Positions 10,511-20,527 of a DNA stretch of 64,000 nt are shown one piece after another. The translations under genes were made by a program, and so were the position numbers. Numbering within the stretch: position 1 is the first letter of the stretch; each line of letters begins with the position of its first letter. The stretch is taken from positions 124,001 to 188,000 of the forward strand of contig JAIOJA010000016.1 of NCBI GenBank assembly GCA_019912315.1, in the 5' to 3' direction. This stretch comes from Planctomycetota bacterium (lineage in GTDB: Bacteria; Planctomycetota; UBA8742; UBA2392). The notes under the pieces were generated by a model. That model ran no database searches and had not been told where the DNA came from. It saw only the letters and a list, made by a program, of their open reading frames with translations.

Positions 10511-11767
10511 CTAACTCCTGAAGCAGTAGTCGAGCGCTGCCGTGATTTCGTCGGCCTTGCGCAGCATCTCTTCGCGGCTGTTGGCGCCGAGGTTAATCAC
10601 TGCGTATCGAAAGCTGGCGCCGTCTTCGTGGGCGAAGTCTCTGAGCTCGGTGCCCGCTTCGACTTCGTTCCAGATCAGTGTACCCGGATACTTCGACTCG
10701 ACTTCCCTTATTCGCTCCGGGCTGGGAGCGGCCTTGCATGTGCACGGCTCGAAGATGCGCAGGGGCACGCTGGCAGCGATCTTGAAGCTGCCCTCTCCGC
10801 GCGACCAGGCGAGAGGCTGCCCGCACTTCAGTTCCGGCACGACGGCGTAGCAGTTGCGCCCGTCCACCTTTGCGTACAGGTCGCCGAACTGCCCGCAGAT
10901 GCGCGGGTTGACCTCGATGATGCTGACCCGCTCGGCCCCGTCCCAGATCATTTCAATGTTGAAAAAGCAGCGCCGCAGCCCCATGCCCTTGATGCAGCGC
11001 GCGGCCACGTCGTGCATGTCCGACTGTACCTGCGGCGGCAGGGCTGACGGATACACGAACCGCGAGAAGCTGCCCGTGCCGGCATGAAATTCGGAATCAA
11101 CAATGCCGATCACCACCGGCTCATCGTCGACGATGTAGCCCTCGACGGTTACCTGTTGACCCGTCAACATTTCCTCGGCGATGAAAAAGCTGCCGTCGAT
11201 GTTGCTGCCGGCGTAGTGGCTCCACAGGTGGTTGAAAATGTCGAGAAAATCAAAACGGAAGTCGCGCACCTCCGGCCTGTCCAGGTGCGCGCGCAACTCA
11301 TCCATCGAGTTCACGCGTTTCGCGAACATGCTGAAGGCACCCTTGATCGGCTTGACAAAACACGGAAAGCCGACGGTTGGCTCTACGATCTCATCCGGGT
11401 TCACCAGGCAGAAGCCGGGCGTCGCGTCCGGCACACAGGCCAGTTGCTTCTGCCGCGAGGCCAGCTTGTGGGAGCCTTCCAGGATCAGCTTCGGGTCGGG
11501 GCCCACGAGCGATTTCGCGTGCGCAATCGCCGCGGCGACCGTCGCGCCCGGGTAGTCGCTGGATGAAAACACGCCGGCGAAGTCGTCGCGCTCGGCAACC
11601 TGGCGAATGTAGTCCAGCGCGTCAAAGTCCGACGGGCAGTCCGCGTCGCTGGGCTCGGCGTATTCGATTTCGAAGCGCCCGGCCCAGTCACTGCGGCAGG
11701 CTTCGAACTGCTTGCGGTCCCAGTGGGTTGGCAGCACGACCAGCAGTTTCGGCGGGCTATCGGTCAT
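10511..11767 (-). CDS. ATP-grasp domain protein
   Basis: GFPCFVKPIKGAFSMFAKRV, VTVEGYIVDDEPVVIGIVDSEF, FFNIEMIWDG...IEVNPRICGQFGDLYAKVDG; start trimmed to MTDSPPKLLVVLPTHWDRK. Confidence 0.8.
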   Translation of the reverse strand: MTDSPPKLLVVLPTHWDRKQFEACRSDWAGRFEIEYAEPSDADCPSDFDALDYIRQVAERDDFAGVFSSSDYPGATVAAAIAHAKSLVGPDPKLILEGSHKLASRQKQLACVPDATPGFCLVNPDEIVEPTVGFPCFVKPIKGAFSMFAKRVNSMDELRAHLDRPEVRDFRFDFLDIFNHLWSHYAGSNIDGSFFIAEEMLTGQQVTVEGYIVDDEPVVIGIVDSEFHAGTGSFSRFVYPSALPPQVQSDMHDVAARCIKGMGLRRCFFNIEMIWDGAERVSIIEVNPRICGQFGDLYAKVDGRNCYAVVPELKCGQPLAWSRGEGSFKIAASVPLRIFEPCTCKAAPSPERIREVESKYPGTLIWNEVEAGTELRDFAHEDGASFRYAVINLGANSREEMLRKADEITAALDYCFRS

Positions 11768-11791
11768 CGCCCGGCAGCGTAGCATGTCGCC

Positions 11792-13762
11792 ATGAAAGTC
11801 GTGGACGACTTCCCGTTTCCGTTCCGCGAAATCGAGCACGTGTGGATTCCCATGCGCGATGGCAAGCGCCTGTCCGCGCGCCTCTGGCTGCCCGACACCG
11901 ACGCGCCCGTGCCGGCCATCGTCGAGTACATCCCGTACCGCAAACGCTGGGGCACGCGCCACCGCGATGAGCCCATGCACCGCTACTTCGCCGGGCACGG
12001 CTACGCCTGCATCCGCATCGACCTGCGCGGCAGCGGTGAATCAGAGGGCTTGCTCACGGATGAGTACACCGACCAGGAGCACGAAGACGGGCTGGATGCG
12101 CTCGCATGGATCGCAGACCAGACATGGTGCAGCGGCGCGGTCGGCATGATCGGTAAAAGCTGGGGTGGCTTTAATGCGCTGCAGATTGCGGCCCTTCGCC
12201 CACCGCAGCTCAAGGGCGTGATCGCCGTCTGCGCCAGCGATGATCGCTACGCCGACGACGCCCACTACATGGGCGGCTGCCTGCTTACCGAAAACCTGGT
12301 GTGGGGGTCGGTGCTGTTTACGCTCAGCGCCCTGCCGCCGGACCCGATGCTCGTGGGGGAGACATGGCGCAAGCAGTGGCGCGAGCGCCTCGACTACCTG
12401 CCCCTCTACGCCGAGCGCTGGCTGAAACACCCGACCCGCGATGATTACTGGAAGCGCGGCAGCATCGCCGAGCACTACGGCGACATCCAATGCCCGGTGT
12501 TTCTCGTCAGCGGCTGGGCGGACGGCTACAGCAACGCCGTGCCCCGCATGCTTGAGGGTTTAAACTGTCAACGGCGCGGGCTGATCGGCCCCTGGGCGCA
12601 CGTCTATCCGCACGAGGGCGTGCCCGGCCCGGCGATCGGGTTTCTGCAGGAGGCGCTCGCCTGGTTCGATCACACGCTGCGCGACGCAGAGTTGCCGCCC
12701 GCCCCAATGCTGCGCGCCTGGATGCAGGAGTACGTTGCGCCCGAGGCCGCCAACGAGTTCCGCCCCGGTCACTGGATCGCCGAAGAGAGTTGGCCGTCGC
12801 CAAGGATCCGGCGCAGGGTGCTGTCTCTGCCCGCGGCCCGGCAAAAGGTTTCGACGCCACTGTCCGTCGGGCGCATGGCCGGCGCTTGGTGCGGTTTCGG
12901 CATGGAGGGCGATCAGCCCGCCGACCAGCGCGCCGACGACGGGGACTCCGTCTGCTTCGACGTACCCGTCACGGAAGCATTCGAGATTCTCGGCGCCCCC
13001 ACGCTGCGCATCAAACTTGGCAGCGACAAGCCGTTTGGGCAGATCATCGCGCGCCTGTGCGACGTCGCGCCGGACGGCACCAGTTTGCGCGTCTCCTATG
13101 GCGTGCTGAACCTGCGCCACCGGGACGGGCACGAAGCGCCGGGTGATCTGCATCCCGGCCAGGCATACGATATCGCCCTGCGCCTCAACGACTGCGGGCA
13201 CAGATTCCAGGTCGGGCACACCCTGCGCGTCGCTTTCAGCACAAGCTACTGGCCCGTCGTCAGACCAGAGCGTGAGCCGTTCACATTAGCGCTGCACCGC
13301 GCCGAACTGGAATTGCCGGAGCGCCCACCCCGAAAGGAAGACGCGGATCTTCCATTGCTGCCGCCGCCCGAAGGTGCGCCGGGCGCCGGGTTTGACGACC
13401 TTGAGCAGGGCATCGTGCTGCGCGAGCAGACCATCGAAGGCGACACCCTCGTCGAGCGCCACCTGATCGACGTAACCGAAGACGGCGCACCGGCCATGGC
13501 GCGACTGGAAGAGATCGATCTCGAAATCGGGCACGGCATCATCGAGCAGTTCCGCATCCGCGAAGGCGAGCCGGACAGCGCCACGCTCGAAGTCACCCAG
13601 GAGGCCGTCACCCGCCGCAAGGGCTGGGAAACCCGCGTCCGCACGGAACACACCCTGCGCAGCGACGGCAATGAGTTGGTGCTCAAGGCCAGCGTCGAAA
13701 CCTGGGAGCACGACATCGCCGTCTTCAGTCGCCTGTGGGAAGTGCGCATTCCGCGGGCATGA
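11792..13762 (+). CDS. CocE/NonD family alpha/beta hydrolase
   Basis: VWIPMRDGKRLSARLWLP, GYACIRIDLRGSGESEG, GMIGKSWGGFNALQIAA, C-terminal XPP C-domain-like. Confidence 0.9.
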   Translation: MKVVDDFPFPFREIEHVWIPMRDGKRLSARLWLPDTDAPVPAIVEYIPYRKRWGTRHRDEPMHRYFAGHGYACIRIDLRGSGESEGLLTDEYTDQEHEDGLDALAWIADQTWCSGAVGMIGKSWGGFNALQIAALRPPQLKGVIAVCASDDRYADDAHYMGGCLLTENLVWGSVLFTLSALPPDPMLVGETWRKQWRERLDYLPLYAERWLKHPTRDDYWKRGSIAEHYGDIQCPVFLVSGWADGYSNAVPRMLEGLNCQRRGLIGPWAHVYPHEGVPGPAIGFLQEALAWFDHTLRDAELPPAPMLRAWMQEYVAPEAANEFRPGHWIAEESWPSPRIRRRVLSLPAARQKVSTPLSVGRMAGAWCGFGMEGDQPADQRADDGDSVCFDVPVTEAFEILGAPTLRIKLGSDKPFGQIIARLCDVAPDGTSLRVSYGVLNLRHRDGHEAPGDLHPGQAYDIALRLNDCGHRFQVGHTLRVAFSTSYWPVVRPEREPFTLALHRAELELPERPPRKEDADLPLLPPPEGAPGAGFDDLEQGIVLREQTIEGDTLVERHLIDVTEDGAPAMARLEEIDLEIGHGIIEQFRIREGEPDSATLEVTQEAVTRRKGWETRVRTEHTLRSDGNELVLKASVETWEHDIAVFSRLWEVRIPRA

Positions 13763-13773
13763 AACTGCCGGCT

Positions 13774-13841
13774 CACCACAGAGAGCACGGAGGCCACAGA
13801 GAAAATCGCAGTTCTCTGTGAACTCTGTGTCCTCTGTGGTG
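13774..13841. repeat. Inverted repeat built from CACAGAG/CTCTGTG units
   Basis: caccacagagagcacggaggccacagagaa...ttctctgtgaactctgtgtcctctgtggtg; about 30 bp arms with a few mismatches, 8 nt loop. Confidence 0.85.
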
Positions 13842-13975
13842 AATCTGCCTCCGCCTTGTTTCCTGAAACATTCGCCGTTAGCGTTGCGTTCCATACTTAG
13901 CCGCGATGGGCCGTATCCATCGGGGCATTTTTGTGAGGACGGTTTGTGTCCGTCCCGCGACTGGAAAGGACAACC

Positions 13976-15946
13976 ATGATTTCTGTGAAACTGCCTGATG
14001 GCAGCGCGAAGGAATTGTCTGACGGCGCCTCAGCCGCGGACCTCGCCAAAGCAATCTCTGATGGGCTCGCACGGGTCGCCGTGGCCGCCAAGGTCAACGG
14101 CGCGATCGTCGATTTGCAGCGCGCGCTGCCCGACGGCGCGGAAGTCGCCATCCTCACCAAGAAAGACGCCGAGTCCCTCGAAGTCCTGCGCCACTCGGCC
14201 GCGCATTTAATGGCCGACGCCATCCTGCGCGTTTTCCCGAAGGCGCAGCTCACCATCGGCCCGGTCGTCGAGGACGGCTTTTATTACGACATTTATTTGG
14301 GCGACGGAAAAATCACTCCCGAAGACTTCCCGAAGATCGAAGCGGAGATGAAAAAGATCGCCAAGGAAGGGCACCCCTTCGTGCGCTGCGTCAGCGGCTA
14401 CGACGACGCCAACGAACACTACGCGCGCTACAAGGCCATCGATGGGGGCAGCAACAAATTCAAGCAGGAGCTTGTGGCCGGCATCAAGGACCGTGGCGAG
14501 GAACTGAGCTTCTACAAGCACGGTGAGTTCATCGACCTGTGTCGCGGGCCGCACGTGCCGGATACCTCTTGGCTCAAACACGTGAAGCTGACCAAGGTCA
14601 GCGGCAGCTACTGGCGCGCCGACGCCGAGAAAGAACAGCTCGTCCGCGTCTACGGGACCGCGTTTTTCGGAAAGCAGGATCTCGAGGACTACCTGCACTT
14701 CCTGGAAGAAGCCAAGAAGCGCGACCACCGCGTGCTGGGCGAACAGCTCGAACTCTTCTTCATGGACGAGGACGCGCCCGGCTTCCCGTTCTTTTACCCA
14801 AAGGGCGCGCGCATCTGGCACCTGCTGGTTGACTACATGCTCAGCAACCTGCGCCGGCGCGGCTACCAGGAAGTGAAAACTCCCATCGTCTTGTCCGAAC
14901 ACATGTGGCACACCAGCGGGCACTACGACAACTACATGGAGAACATGTTCTTCACCAAGATGAAGCTCCGCGACGAAAAGAACCCGGAGAAGATCAACCA
15001 GAACGTCGAAGAAGACCGCCCCATGGCTGTTAAACCGATGAACTGCCCGGGGCACCTGATGCTGTATCGCACCAGGCTGCACTCGCACAACGAGTTCCCG
15101 CTGCGCTTCGCCGAGATGGGGCTTGTGCACCGGCGTGAGCTTTCGGGCGTGCGGCACGGGCTGTTCCGCGTGCAGGCCTTTACCCAGGACGACGCGCACC
15201 ACTTCTGCACCCCGGACCAGATCAAGGCGGAGATCGGCATGCTGATCGATTTCTTCCATGAGATATACGGGGCCTTCGGTCTGACCGACGTGCACATCGA
15301 ACTGAGTACCAGGCCGGAGAAAGCCATCGGCAGCGCCGAAGTGTGGGACAAAGCCGAGGCCGCGCTGAAGGAGACTCTCGAAGAGAAGAAGATCGCCTAT
15401 CAGTTGAACGAAGGCGACGGCGCGTTCTATGGGCCGAAGATCGACTTCCATATTCGGGACAGCCTGAAGCGTTCATGGCAGTGCGGGACCATCCAGCTCG
15501 ACTTCAGCATGCCGGAGCGGTTTAAACTGGCCTACATCGGGGCGGACGGCGCGCGCCACACCCCGGTAATGATCCACCGCGCCTGCTACGGCAGCGTGGA
15601 GCGGTTCATGGGAATTCTGATCGAGCATTTCGCCGGCGCGTTCCCGTTGTGGTTAGCGCCCGTGCAGGTGCAGGTTCTGCCCGTGAGTGAAAAGTTCGTC
15701 GACTACGCCAAGTCGGTGAACGAAAAGCTGCTCGAGTTCGGCCTGCGCTCCGAAGTGAACATGAAAGACGACCGTGTCGGCTATAAAATCCGCGAGTCCA
15801 GTCTGCAAAAAATCCCCTACGCCATTGTGGTAGGCGAGAAGGAACAGGAGGCCGGCAGCATCAACGTAAGAAGCCGAGACAAGGGCGAGCTCGGCGAAAT
15901 GCCAATCGACCAGTTCCTCGAAGGTCTTGAGGACTGGCGCAAGTAG
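13976..15946 (+). CDS. thrS: Threonyl-tRNA synthetase
   Basis: TGS domain MISVKLPDGSAKELSDG, HSAAHLMADAI, MNCPGHLMLY, RVQAFTQDDAHHFC, QCGTIQLDF, VMIHRA(C/I) class II motifs. Confidence 0.97.
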   Translation: MISVKLPDGSAKELSDGASAADLAKAISDGLARVAVAAKVNGAIVDLQRALPDGAEVAILTKKDAESLEVLRHSAAHLMADAILRVFPKAQLTIGPVVEDGFYYDIYLGDGKITPEDFPKIEAEMKKIAKEGHPFVRCVSGYDDANEHYARYKAIDGGSNKFKQELVAGIKDRGEELSFYKHGEFIDLCRGPHVPDTSWLKHVKLTKVSGSYWRADAEKEQLVRVYGTAFFGKQDLEDYLHFLEEAKKRDHRVLGEQLELFFMDEDAPGFPFFYPKGARIWHLLVDYMLSNLRRRGYQEVKTPIVLSEHMWHTSGHYDNYMENMFFTKMKLRDEKNPEKINQNVEEDRPMAVKPMNCPGHLMLYRTRLHSHNEFPLRFAEMGLVHRRELSGVRHGLFRVQAFTQDDAHHFCTPDQIKAEIGMLIDFFHEIYGAFGLTDVHIELSTRPEKAIGSAEVWDKAEAALKETLEEKKIAYQLNEGDGAFYGPKIDFHIRDSLKRSWQCGTIQLDFSMPERFKLAYIGADGARHTPVMIHRACYGSVERFMGILIEHFAGAFPLWLAPVQVQVLPVSEKFVDYAKSVNEKLLEFGLRSEVNMKDDRVGYKIRESSLQKIPYAIVVGEKEQEAGSINVRSRDKGELGEMPIDQFLEGLEDWRK

Positions 15947-15956
15947 ACTTTCCCGG

Positions 15957-15995
15957 CGCACCTGTCGGCGACACAACGCGTCGCCGACAGGTGCG
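15957..15995. terminator. Perfect hairpin between convergent thrS and FecR-like gene
   Basis: cgcacctgtcggcgac-acaacgc-gtcgccgacaggtgcg, 16 bp perfect stem, 7 nt loop. Confidence 0.65.
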
Positions 15996-16021
15996 TTCGC
16001 TTCGCGATGCCCCGTCCGCCG

Positions 16022-17437
16022 TCAGTCGCGCTGCGGGACGTACACGAGCAGGTCATCAATGGCCAGCTCGTGGCGTTGCAGCAGGTTGTCGGCGTCCACA
16101 CCGGGCGACAGCAGCAGCGCGTCGTAGCGGCGGCCCGGCAGCCAGCCGGGCTCATCGCGCATGCGCCCGGCGCGCAGAATTTCGAGCGGAACATCCACAA
16201 CACACCACTCACCGGCCCGGGGCACGGCAATATCCGCGTCAACGGCGCGATAGCCGTCTTCAAGGTGTACGCGCAACTCAAGGCGCACGCGCTTCGCATC
16301 CGTCCTGACGCGCAGGCGCAAGCGCGCGTCGGCACGTCCGTCAAACACCCGCACTGTCGGCGGCACCCCGATGCCGGGCTCGCCGGGCCTGCGCTCGATG
16401 GCGTGGCCGTCACCCCGCGCGCCGGGCTTGACCGCGCGCCCGTAGCGGGGCGATGTCTCCGCGCTTTCGCCGTCCCAGCTCAGCAGGGCCTGGTGCGGGC
16501 CCAGCAGCTCCAGCTCAAGTTCGCGCGCCTGCCCCGGCGTCAGCGGCGCCGTGCGCCCGGTGCCGTCCAGGTTGATGAACACCGGTGCCGCGCCCCATTC
16601 ACAGACCCCCTCCAGCAGAAACAGCTCACCGCCCAGAGTGCGCGGCTCGGCCACAAACGCGCCGTTGCTCAGGCTCCAGGTGCTCTTGTAGCACGTAAAG
16701 GAATGCGCCCCGCGAACGCGCACACGGTACCGCCCGGAGATCAACCGGATGGCGTCCCGCCCGTACTCAAACTGCCCCGCGCCGGCCAGCACGATCTCAA
16801 GATCCGGAGATTCGAAACGGGCGTCACCGTCCGTGGTCTTGCCCAGAGTCGCGCCGGGCGCGATCACGGTGTGAGGCTCAAGCTTGCGCCAGGCGTCATC
16901 GTTGCTGCCACGCACGGACACGAAGCCCCGCGCCACAGCCGCCAGGGCAAACCCCTGCACGGCGGGTATATGCTCAGGTTCGGGCTCGGGCTTGTGCCCC
17001 GGCTCGGGTGTGTGCTCGGGCTCGGGTTGCGTCTCGGTGTTGTCCAATGGGGGCGGCGCCGGTTTCTCGTCGGGCTCAGGCGGCGCGTTCAGGGGCGCCG
17101 GACGCGATGCAACGTTCCCGCCCGCCGCAATCGTGCTGCCGGTTTCCAGATACGACTGCATCACCATCCCGCCGGCCAGCAAGCCGACCCCTGCAAACAG
17201 CAGCGCCAGGCCAAAGAACATCCGCCGGCTGACTTTTGCCGCCGGCGCTCGCGCCTGTACGTCACGCACCGGGCCGTACTCGCCACTGAATCTGGCGTCG
17301 GCCTCGGCGATGCGAACCACAAAGGCCGCGCGTTCCGGGCTTTGCGCCGCGCCGGCCTTCCACCTCACGTAAGTCTCGGCATCCAGGCGACCGGCCACGG
17401 CGTCGGGCGCGAGCCGGCGAAAAGTCTGTTCGTCCAT
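16022..17437 (-). CDS. FecR-domain-like / anti-sigma-like membrane protein
   Basis: N-terminal cytosolic helical domain, single TM FFGLALLFAGVGLLAGGMVM, PEPE-rich linker, FecR-like VSVRGSNDDAWRKLEPHTVIAPGATLGKTTDGDARFESPDLEIVL. Confidence 0.6.
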   Translation of the reverse strand: MDEQTFRRLAPDAVAGRLDAETYVRWKAGAAQSPERAAFVVRIAEADARFSGEYGPVRDVQARAPAAKVSRRMFFGLALLFAGVGLLAGGMVMQSYLETGSTIAAGGNVASRPAPLNAPPEPDEKPAPPPLDNTETQPEPEHTPEPGHKPEPEPEHIPAVQGFALAAVARGFVSVRGSNDDAWRKLEPHTVIAPGATLGKTTDGDARFESPDLEIVLAGAGQFEYGRDAIRLISGRYRVRVRGAHSFTCYKSTWSLSNGAFVAEPRTLGGELFLLEGVCEWGAAPVFINLDGTGRTAPLTPGQARELELELLGPHQALLSWDGESAETSPRYGRAVKPGARGDGHAIERRPGEPGIGVPPTVRVFDGRADARLRLRVRTDAKRVRLELRVHLEDGYRAVDADIAVPRAGEWCVVDVPLEILRAGRMRDEPGWLPGRRYDALLLSPGVDADNLLQRHELAIDDLLVYVPQRD

Positions 17438-17463
17438 AAGAGTGATTGTAGCAACGGCTTGCC

Positions 17464-17491
17464 GGTTGACAGTTGAGCGTTGAGCGACAAT
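17464..17491. repeat. Short degenerate heptamer array (ggttgac agttgag cgttgag cgacaat)
   Basis: Four contiguous 7-mers related to the 42614-42676 array. Confidence 0.5.
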
Positions 17492-17545
17492 ACCCTGTGC
17501 CTTCTGATGGGCGACGGGCGCCCGTCAACGATTGACCGAAGTCCC

Positions 17546-18322
17546 ATGGCAAAGTCACTGCTGATTCTGATTGAAGGTACGGACGAGTTGCTGCCCGTGG
17601 CAAAGGGCATTGGCGCGCGCCGCATTGACGGCTCGATTTATCACTGGCGCGCCGACGCCCGTGGCGACATGCCCGAGACGTACATCAGTTGCACCGGCGT
17701 CGGCACGACGCGCAGCTACGAATGCACGAAGAAGCGCATCAGCGAGTGCGACCCCGGGCTGATCGTCAGCGCCGGCACCTTCGGCGCGATCGTTGACGGC
17801 ATCGGACAGCACGAATGGATGTGCAACGCCCGCACCAGAATGCTCGGCGATGTCGCGGACAAGCGCGCAATGAAAGACGACATCGACGCCGACGCCCGGC
17901 ACGCGAGCCACGTTGCCCGCCTGCGCGAGGGCTGCGAGGCCGTGGGCGTCAAATGGCTCGAAGGCCGCCTGATCTGCGTCGGGGACGTGCCCCTGTTCAC
18001 GGAAGAAGAAAAGGCCGCGCTTGCCAAACAGCATGACGCCGTGGGTGTGGACATGGAAACTTTCGGCATTGCCCAGGCCGCGAACGAAGCCGGCATACCG
18101 TGGGTGACAGCGCGCGTGTGCGTGGACACGCCGAGCATCCCGCTGCCGGATTTCGGGGCGCTGAATCACACGACCGGGCGCCCCTACTACGGACGCCTGT
18201 TCAAGTGGATCTTCCTGCACCCGATCAAGTGTGTGCCGACGCTGTACGGGCTGTGGAAGCTGGTGAACGTGTACGGCAAACAGCTCGCTGCGATAGTCCG
18301 CCAGGGTTATCTGAAGCCGTAG
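17546..18322 (+). CDS. Nucleoside phosphorylase / MTA-SAH nucleosidase-like protein
   Basis: VSAGTFGAIVD, AVGVDMETFGIAQAANEAGIPWVTARVCVDT. Confidence 0.72.
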   Translation: MAKSLLILIEGTDELLPVAKGIGARRIDGSIYHWRADARGDMPETYISCTGVGTTRSYECTKKRISECDPGLIVSAGTFGAIVDGIGQHEWMCNARTRMLGDVADKRAMKDDIDADARHASHVARLREGCEAVGVKWLEGRLICVGDVPLFTEEEKAALAKQHDAVGVDMETFGIAQAANEAGIPWVTARVCVDTPSIPLPDFGALNHTTGRPYYGRLFKWIFLHPIKCVPTLYGLWKLVNVYGKQLAAIVRQGYLKP

Positions 18323-18340
18323 TGTCCCGGCCCGGAATTT

Positions 18341-20527
18341 TCAGCCCTCGGTTTCGGCCGCCTTGGTTGTTCGTGGTGGCTGGGTTTTGCGACTGACCTT
18401 TTTGCCACTGAGGCGCTCGTACATTCCAAGGTCGCGCTTGGCCAGGTCGTCGCGCCCCATGCGCTTGTGCAGCTTTGCGCGATTGTAGTAAGCGTTGACG
18501 TTGCGGGGATTGTGCGTGAGGCACATGTCCAGGTCGCGCAGGGCGCCATCGAGATCATCCACACGACTGCGCACGATGGCCCGGTGATAGAACAGCTCAT
18601 GCTCGTCAGGGGCCATGAGTATCGCCTGGGTCAGAAAGGCCTGGGCGTACTCAAGCTTGCCCTCGGCCTTGAGCAGCAGCCCTTTGTAGAAGTGCCCCTC
18701 GTAGCGCCCGGGCTCAAGGTCTACCAGCAGGTTGAAGCGCTCCGTTGCGGTTTCGTGGTCGTCGGCCTCGAAACCCTGTTTGCCGTCCTCAAGCAGCGCC
18801 CCATACAGCCGATCCTTCACGTCCTTGAGCGCGTGCAACTGGTGCCGGTCAAGTCCCTCGGCGGTCAGGCGTTTCCAGGCGCGGGCGGCCTCGACGGGCT
18901 CGTTGCCTGTAAGCAGCTCGCGGATCTGGCCGACCAGCGCCCAGGCGCCGGGGGTGAGGTCGGGTTCGTCTTCACCTTTCACGTAGCCGGAGTCGTCTTC
19001 GGCGGGTGTGGGCAGCTCGGTTGGTTTCAGGCGCTCCAGGCTGATGCTGGCCGTGCGTTCGAGTTCAAGCTCGAGCTTGATGTGGCTGTCGATGCCGAGA
19101 TTGACGAAGGTGGTGTGATTATCCATGGAACCGACGATGAGGGTGAAGCTGCAACTGCGCTTGTCCAGCAGGTTGTAGGTGTCCACAACCCAGCGGATGT
19201 CACTGCCCATGGCGGTGTAGTCGGGCTCAAGGGCGATGGCCAGGTGGCGCAGGTCGGCAGGCAGGGCTTCCATCAGGTCGAACATGCGCTGCACGTCAAC
19301 AATGCCGAGAGTCTTCTGCCCCTTAACGCGTATGACAAGTCTTTCGGCGTGATTGAAAATCCGGAAGCGTTCGGCATATTCGAGGTCGCCCTTCAGGTCG
19401 CGCAGCTCAAAGCCCTTCATGGCGACGAATGCCAGCGGATAGCGCCTGTCGCCGCCCTTTACCTCCAGGAAGCCGGCGGGCACGAGGTCGGGCTCATTGC
19501 CCGGCTTGTAGACAACGCCCATTTTCGGCAGCAGCTCGCGCATGGGCGTGACGGGCAGGTTTTCCGTAAACGCCGCGCGCTGGGCCTTGAGCGCGCTCTT
19601 GTACAACTCGTTCGAATTCACGCCCGTGAGGTCAATCGGGTGCGGGTTCAGCGGGCGTTTGCTCCAGGGTTCGGGCGCTGCGGGCAACTGGTGGCGGCGC
19701 ATGAGCTTCAGGTCAAGCAACACGTCGTCGATGTTGGCGTAGCGGTCGGCCGGGTCTTTGCCCATCATGCGCAGCACGACGCGGCTCAGGGTCAGCGGGA
19801 TGTCGTGGCGGGCGATGCTCGGGGCGGGCGGCTCCTCGCAATGGTGCTTCATGATGAGTTCAAAGTTGTTTGCGCCGCGGAACGGCAGGGCGCCGGTCAG
19901 GCACTGAAAGGACGTGATGCCCAGCGAGTAAATGTCGGTACGTGAATCGACGGGCATGTATTCGGATTGTTCAGGGGCCATGTACGCGACGCTGCCCATG
20001 AACTGGCCCTGCGACTTGTCCTTGTCGCCTTCTTCAAGGCGCGCGAGCCCGAAGTCGAGAATCTTGATCATGCCGTCCTCGCCGATCACGAGGTTGCCGG
20101 GCTTGACGTCGCGGTGGACAATGCCGTTGTTGTGGGCGACGCTGAGCCCGCGGGCGACGCCTTCGATGTAGTTCAGGGCCTCGTCGATTTCGAGGGCGCC
20201 ACGGCGCAGACGGTCCTTCAAGTTTTCGCCCCGGGCGAGCTGCATGACGATGAAGTTGTAGTGCCTGTCCGTGCCGACGTCATAAATCTGGACGATGTGT
20301 TCGTCCTCAAGCTTCGCGGCCAGGCGCGCCTCGCGCAGGAAGCCTTCAACATGGCGTTCGTGGGACGCCCAGCGCTCATCCAGAATCTTCAGCGCGACCT
20401 CTTTGCCCAGGCTGGTCTGGTTGGCGAGGTAGACCGCCCCCATGCCGCCCGTGCCGAGCAACTTGCTGATCTTGCACCCGCCGATGGTCTGGCCTATGAG
20501 CTTGAAGGCAATATTGTCGGTTGCCAT
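18341..20527 (-). CDS. Serine/threonine protein kinase with STAS-like middle region and C-terminal TPRs
   Basis: LGTGGMGAVYLANQ, VHRDVKPGNLVI, DFGLARLE, AYMAPEQSEY; C-terminal AYYNRAKLHKRMGRDDLAKRDL TPR; middle LVIRVKGQKTLGIVDVQRMFDLME...SFTLIVGSMDNHTTFVNLGI STAS-like. Confidence 0.88.
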   Translation of the reverse strand: MATDNIAFKLIGQTIGGCKISKLLGTGGMGAVYLANQTSLGKEVALKILDERWASHERHVEGFLREARLAAKLEDEHIVQIYDVGTDRHYNFIVMQLARGENLKDRLRRGALEIDEALNYIEGVARGLSVAHNNGIVHRDVKPGNLVIGEDGMIKILDFGLARLEEGDKDKSQGQFMGSVAYMAPEQSEYMPVDSRTDIYSLGITSFQCLTGALPFRGANNFELIMKHHCEEPPAPSIARHDIPLTLSRVVLRMMGKDPADRYANIDDVLLDLKLMRRHQLPAAPEPWSKRPLNPHPIDLTGVNSNELYKSALKAQRAAFTENLPVTPMRELLPKMGVVYKPGNEPDLVPAGFLEVKGGDRRYPLAFVAMKGFELRDLKGDLEYAERFRIFNHAERLVIRVKGQKTLGIVDVQRMFDLMEALPADLRHLAIALEPDYTAMGSDIRWVVDTYNLLDKRSCSFTLIVGSMDNHTTFVNLGIDSHIKLELELERTASISLERLKPTELPTPAEDDSGYVKGEDEPDLTPGAWALVGQIRELLTGNEPVEAARAWKRLTAEGLDRHQLHALKDVKDRLYGALLEDGKQGFEADDHETATERFNLLVDLEPGRYEGHFYKGLLLKAEGKLEYAQAFLTQAILMAPDEHELFYHRAIVRSRVDDLDGALRDLDMCLTHNPRNVNAYYNRAKLHKRMGRDDLAKRDLGMYERLSGKKVSRKTQPPRTTKAAETEG

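Noticed and set aside
13937-13955. Possible thrS leader hairpin (ggacgg...ccgtcc)
   Set aside because: Only 6-bp stem, no T-box or known operator features recognised
14207-15451. 414 aa minus-strand ORF
   Set aside because: Antisense shadow of thrS
18467-19945. 492 aa plus-strand ORF
   Set aside because: Antisense shadow of the TPR kinase; composition typical of reversed coding sequence
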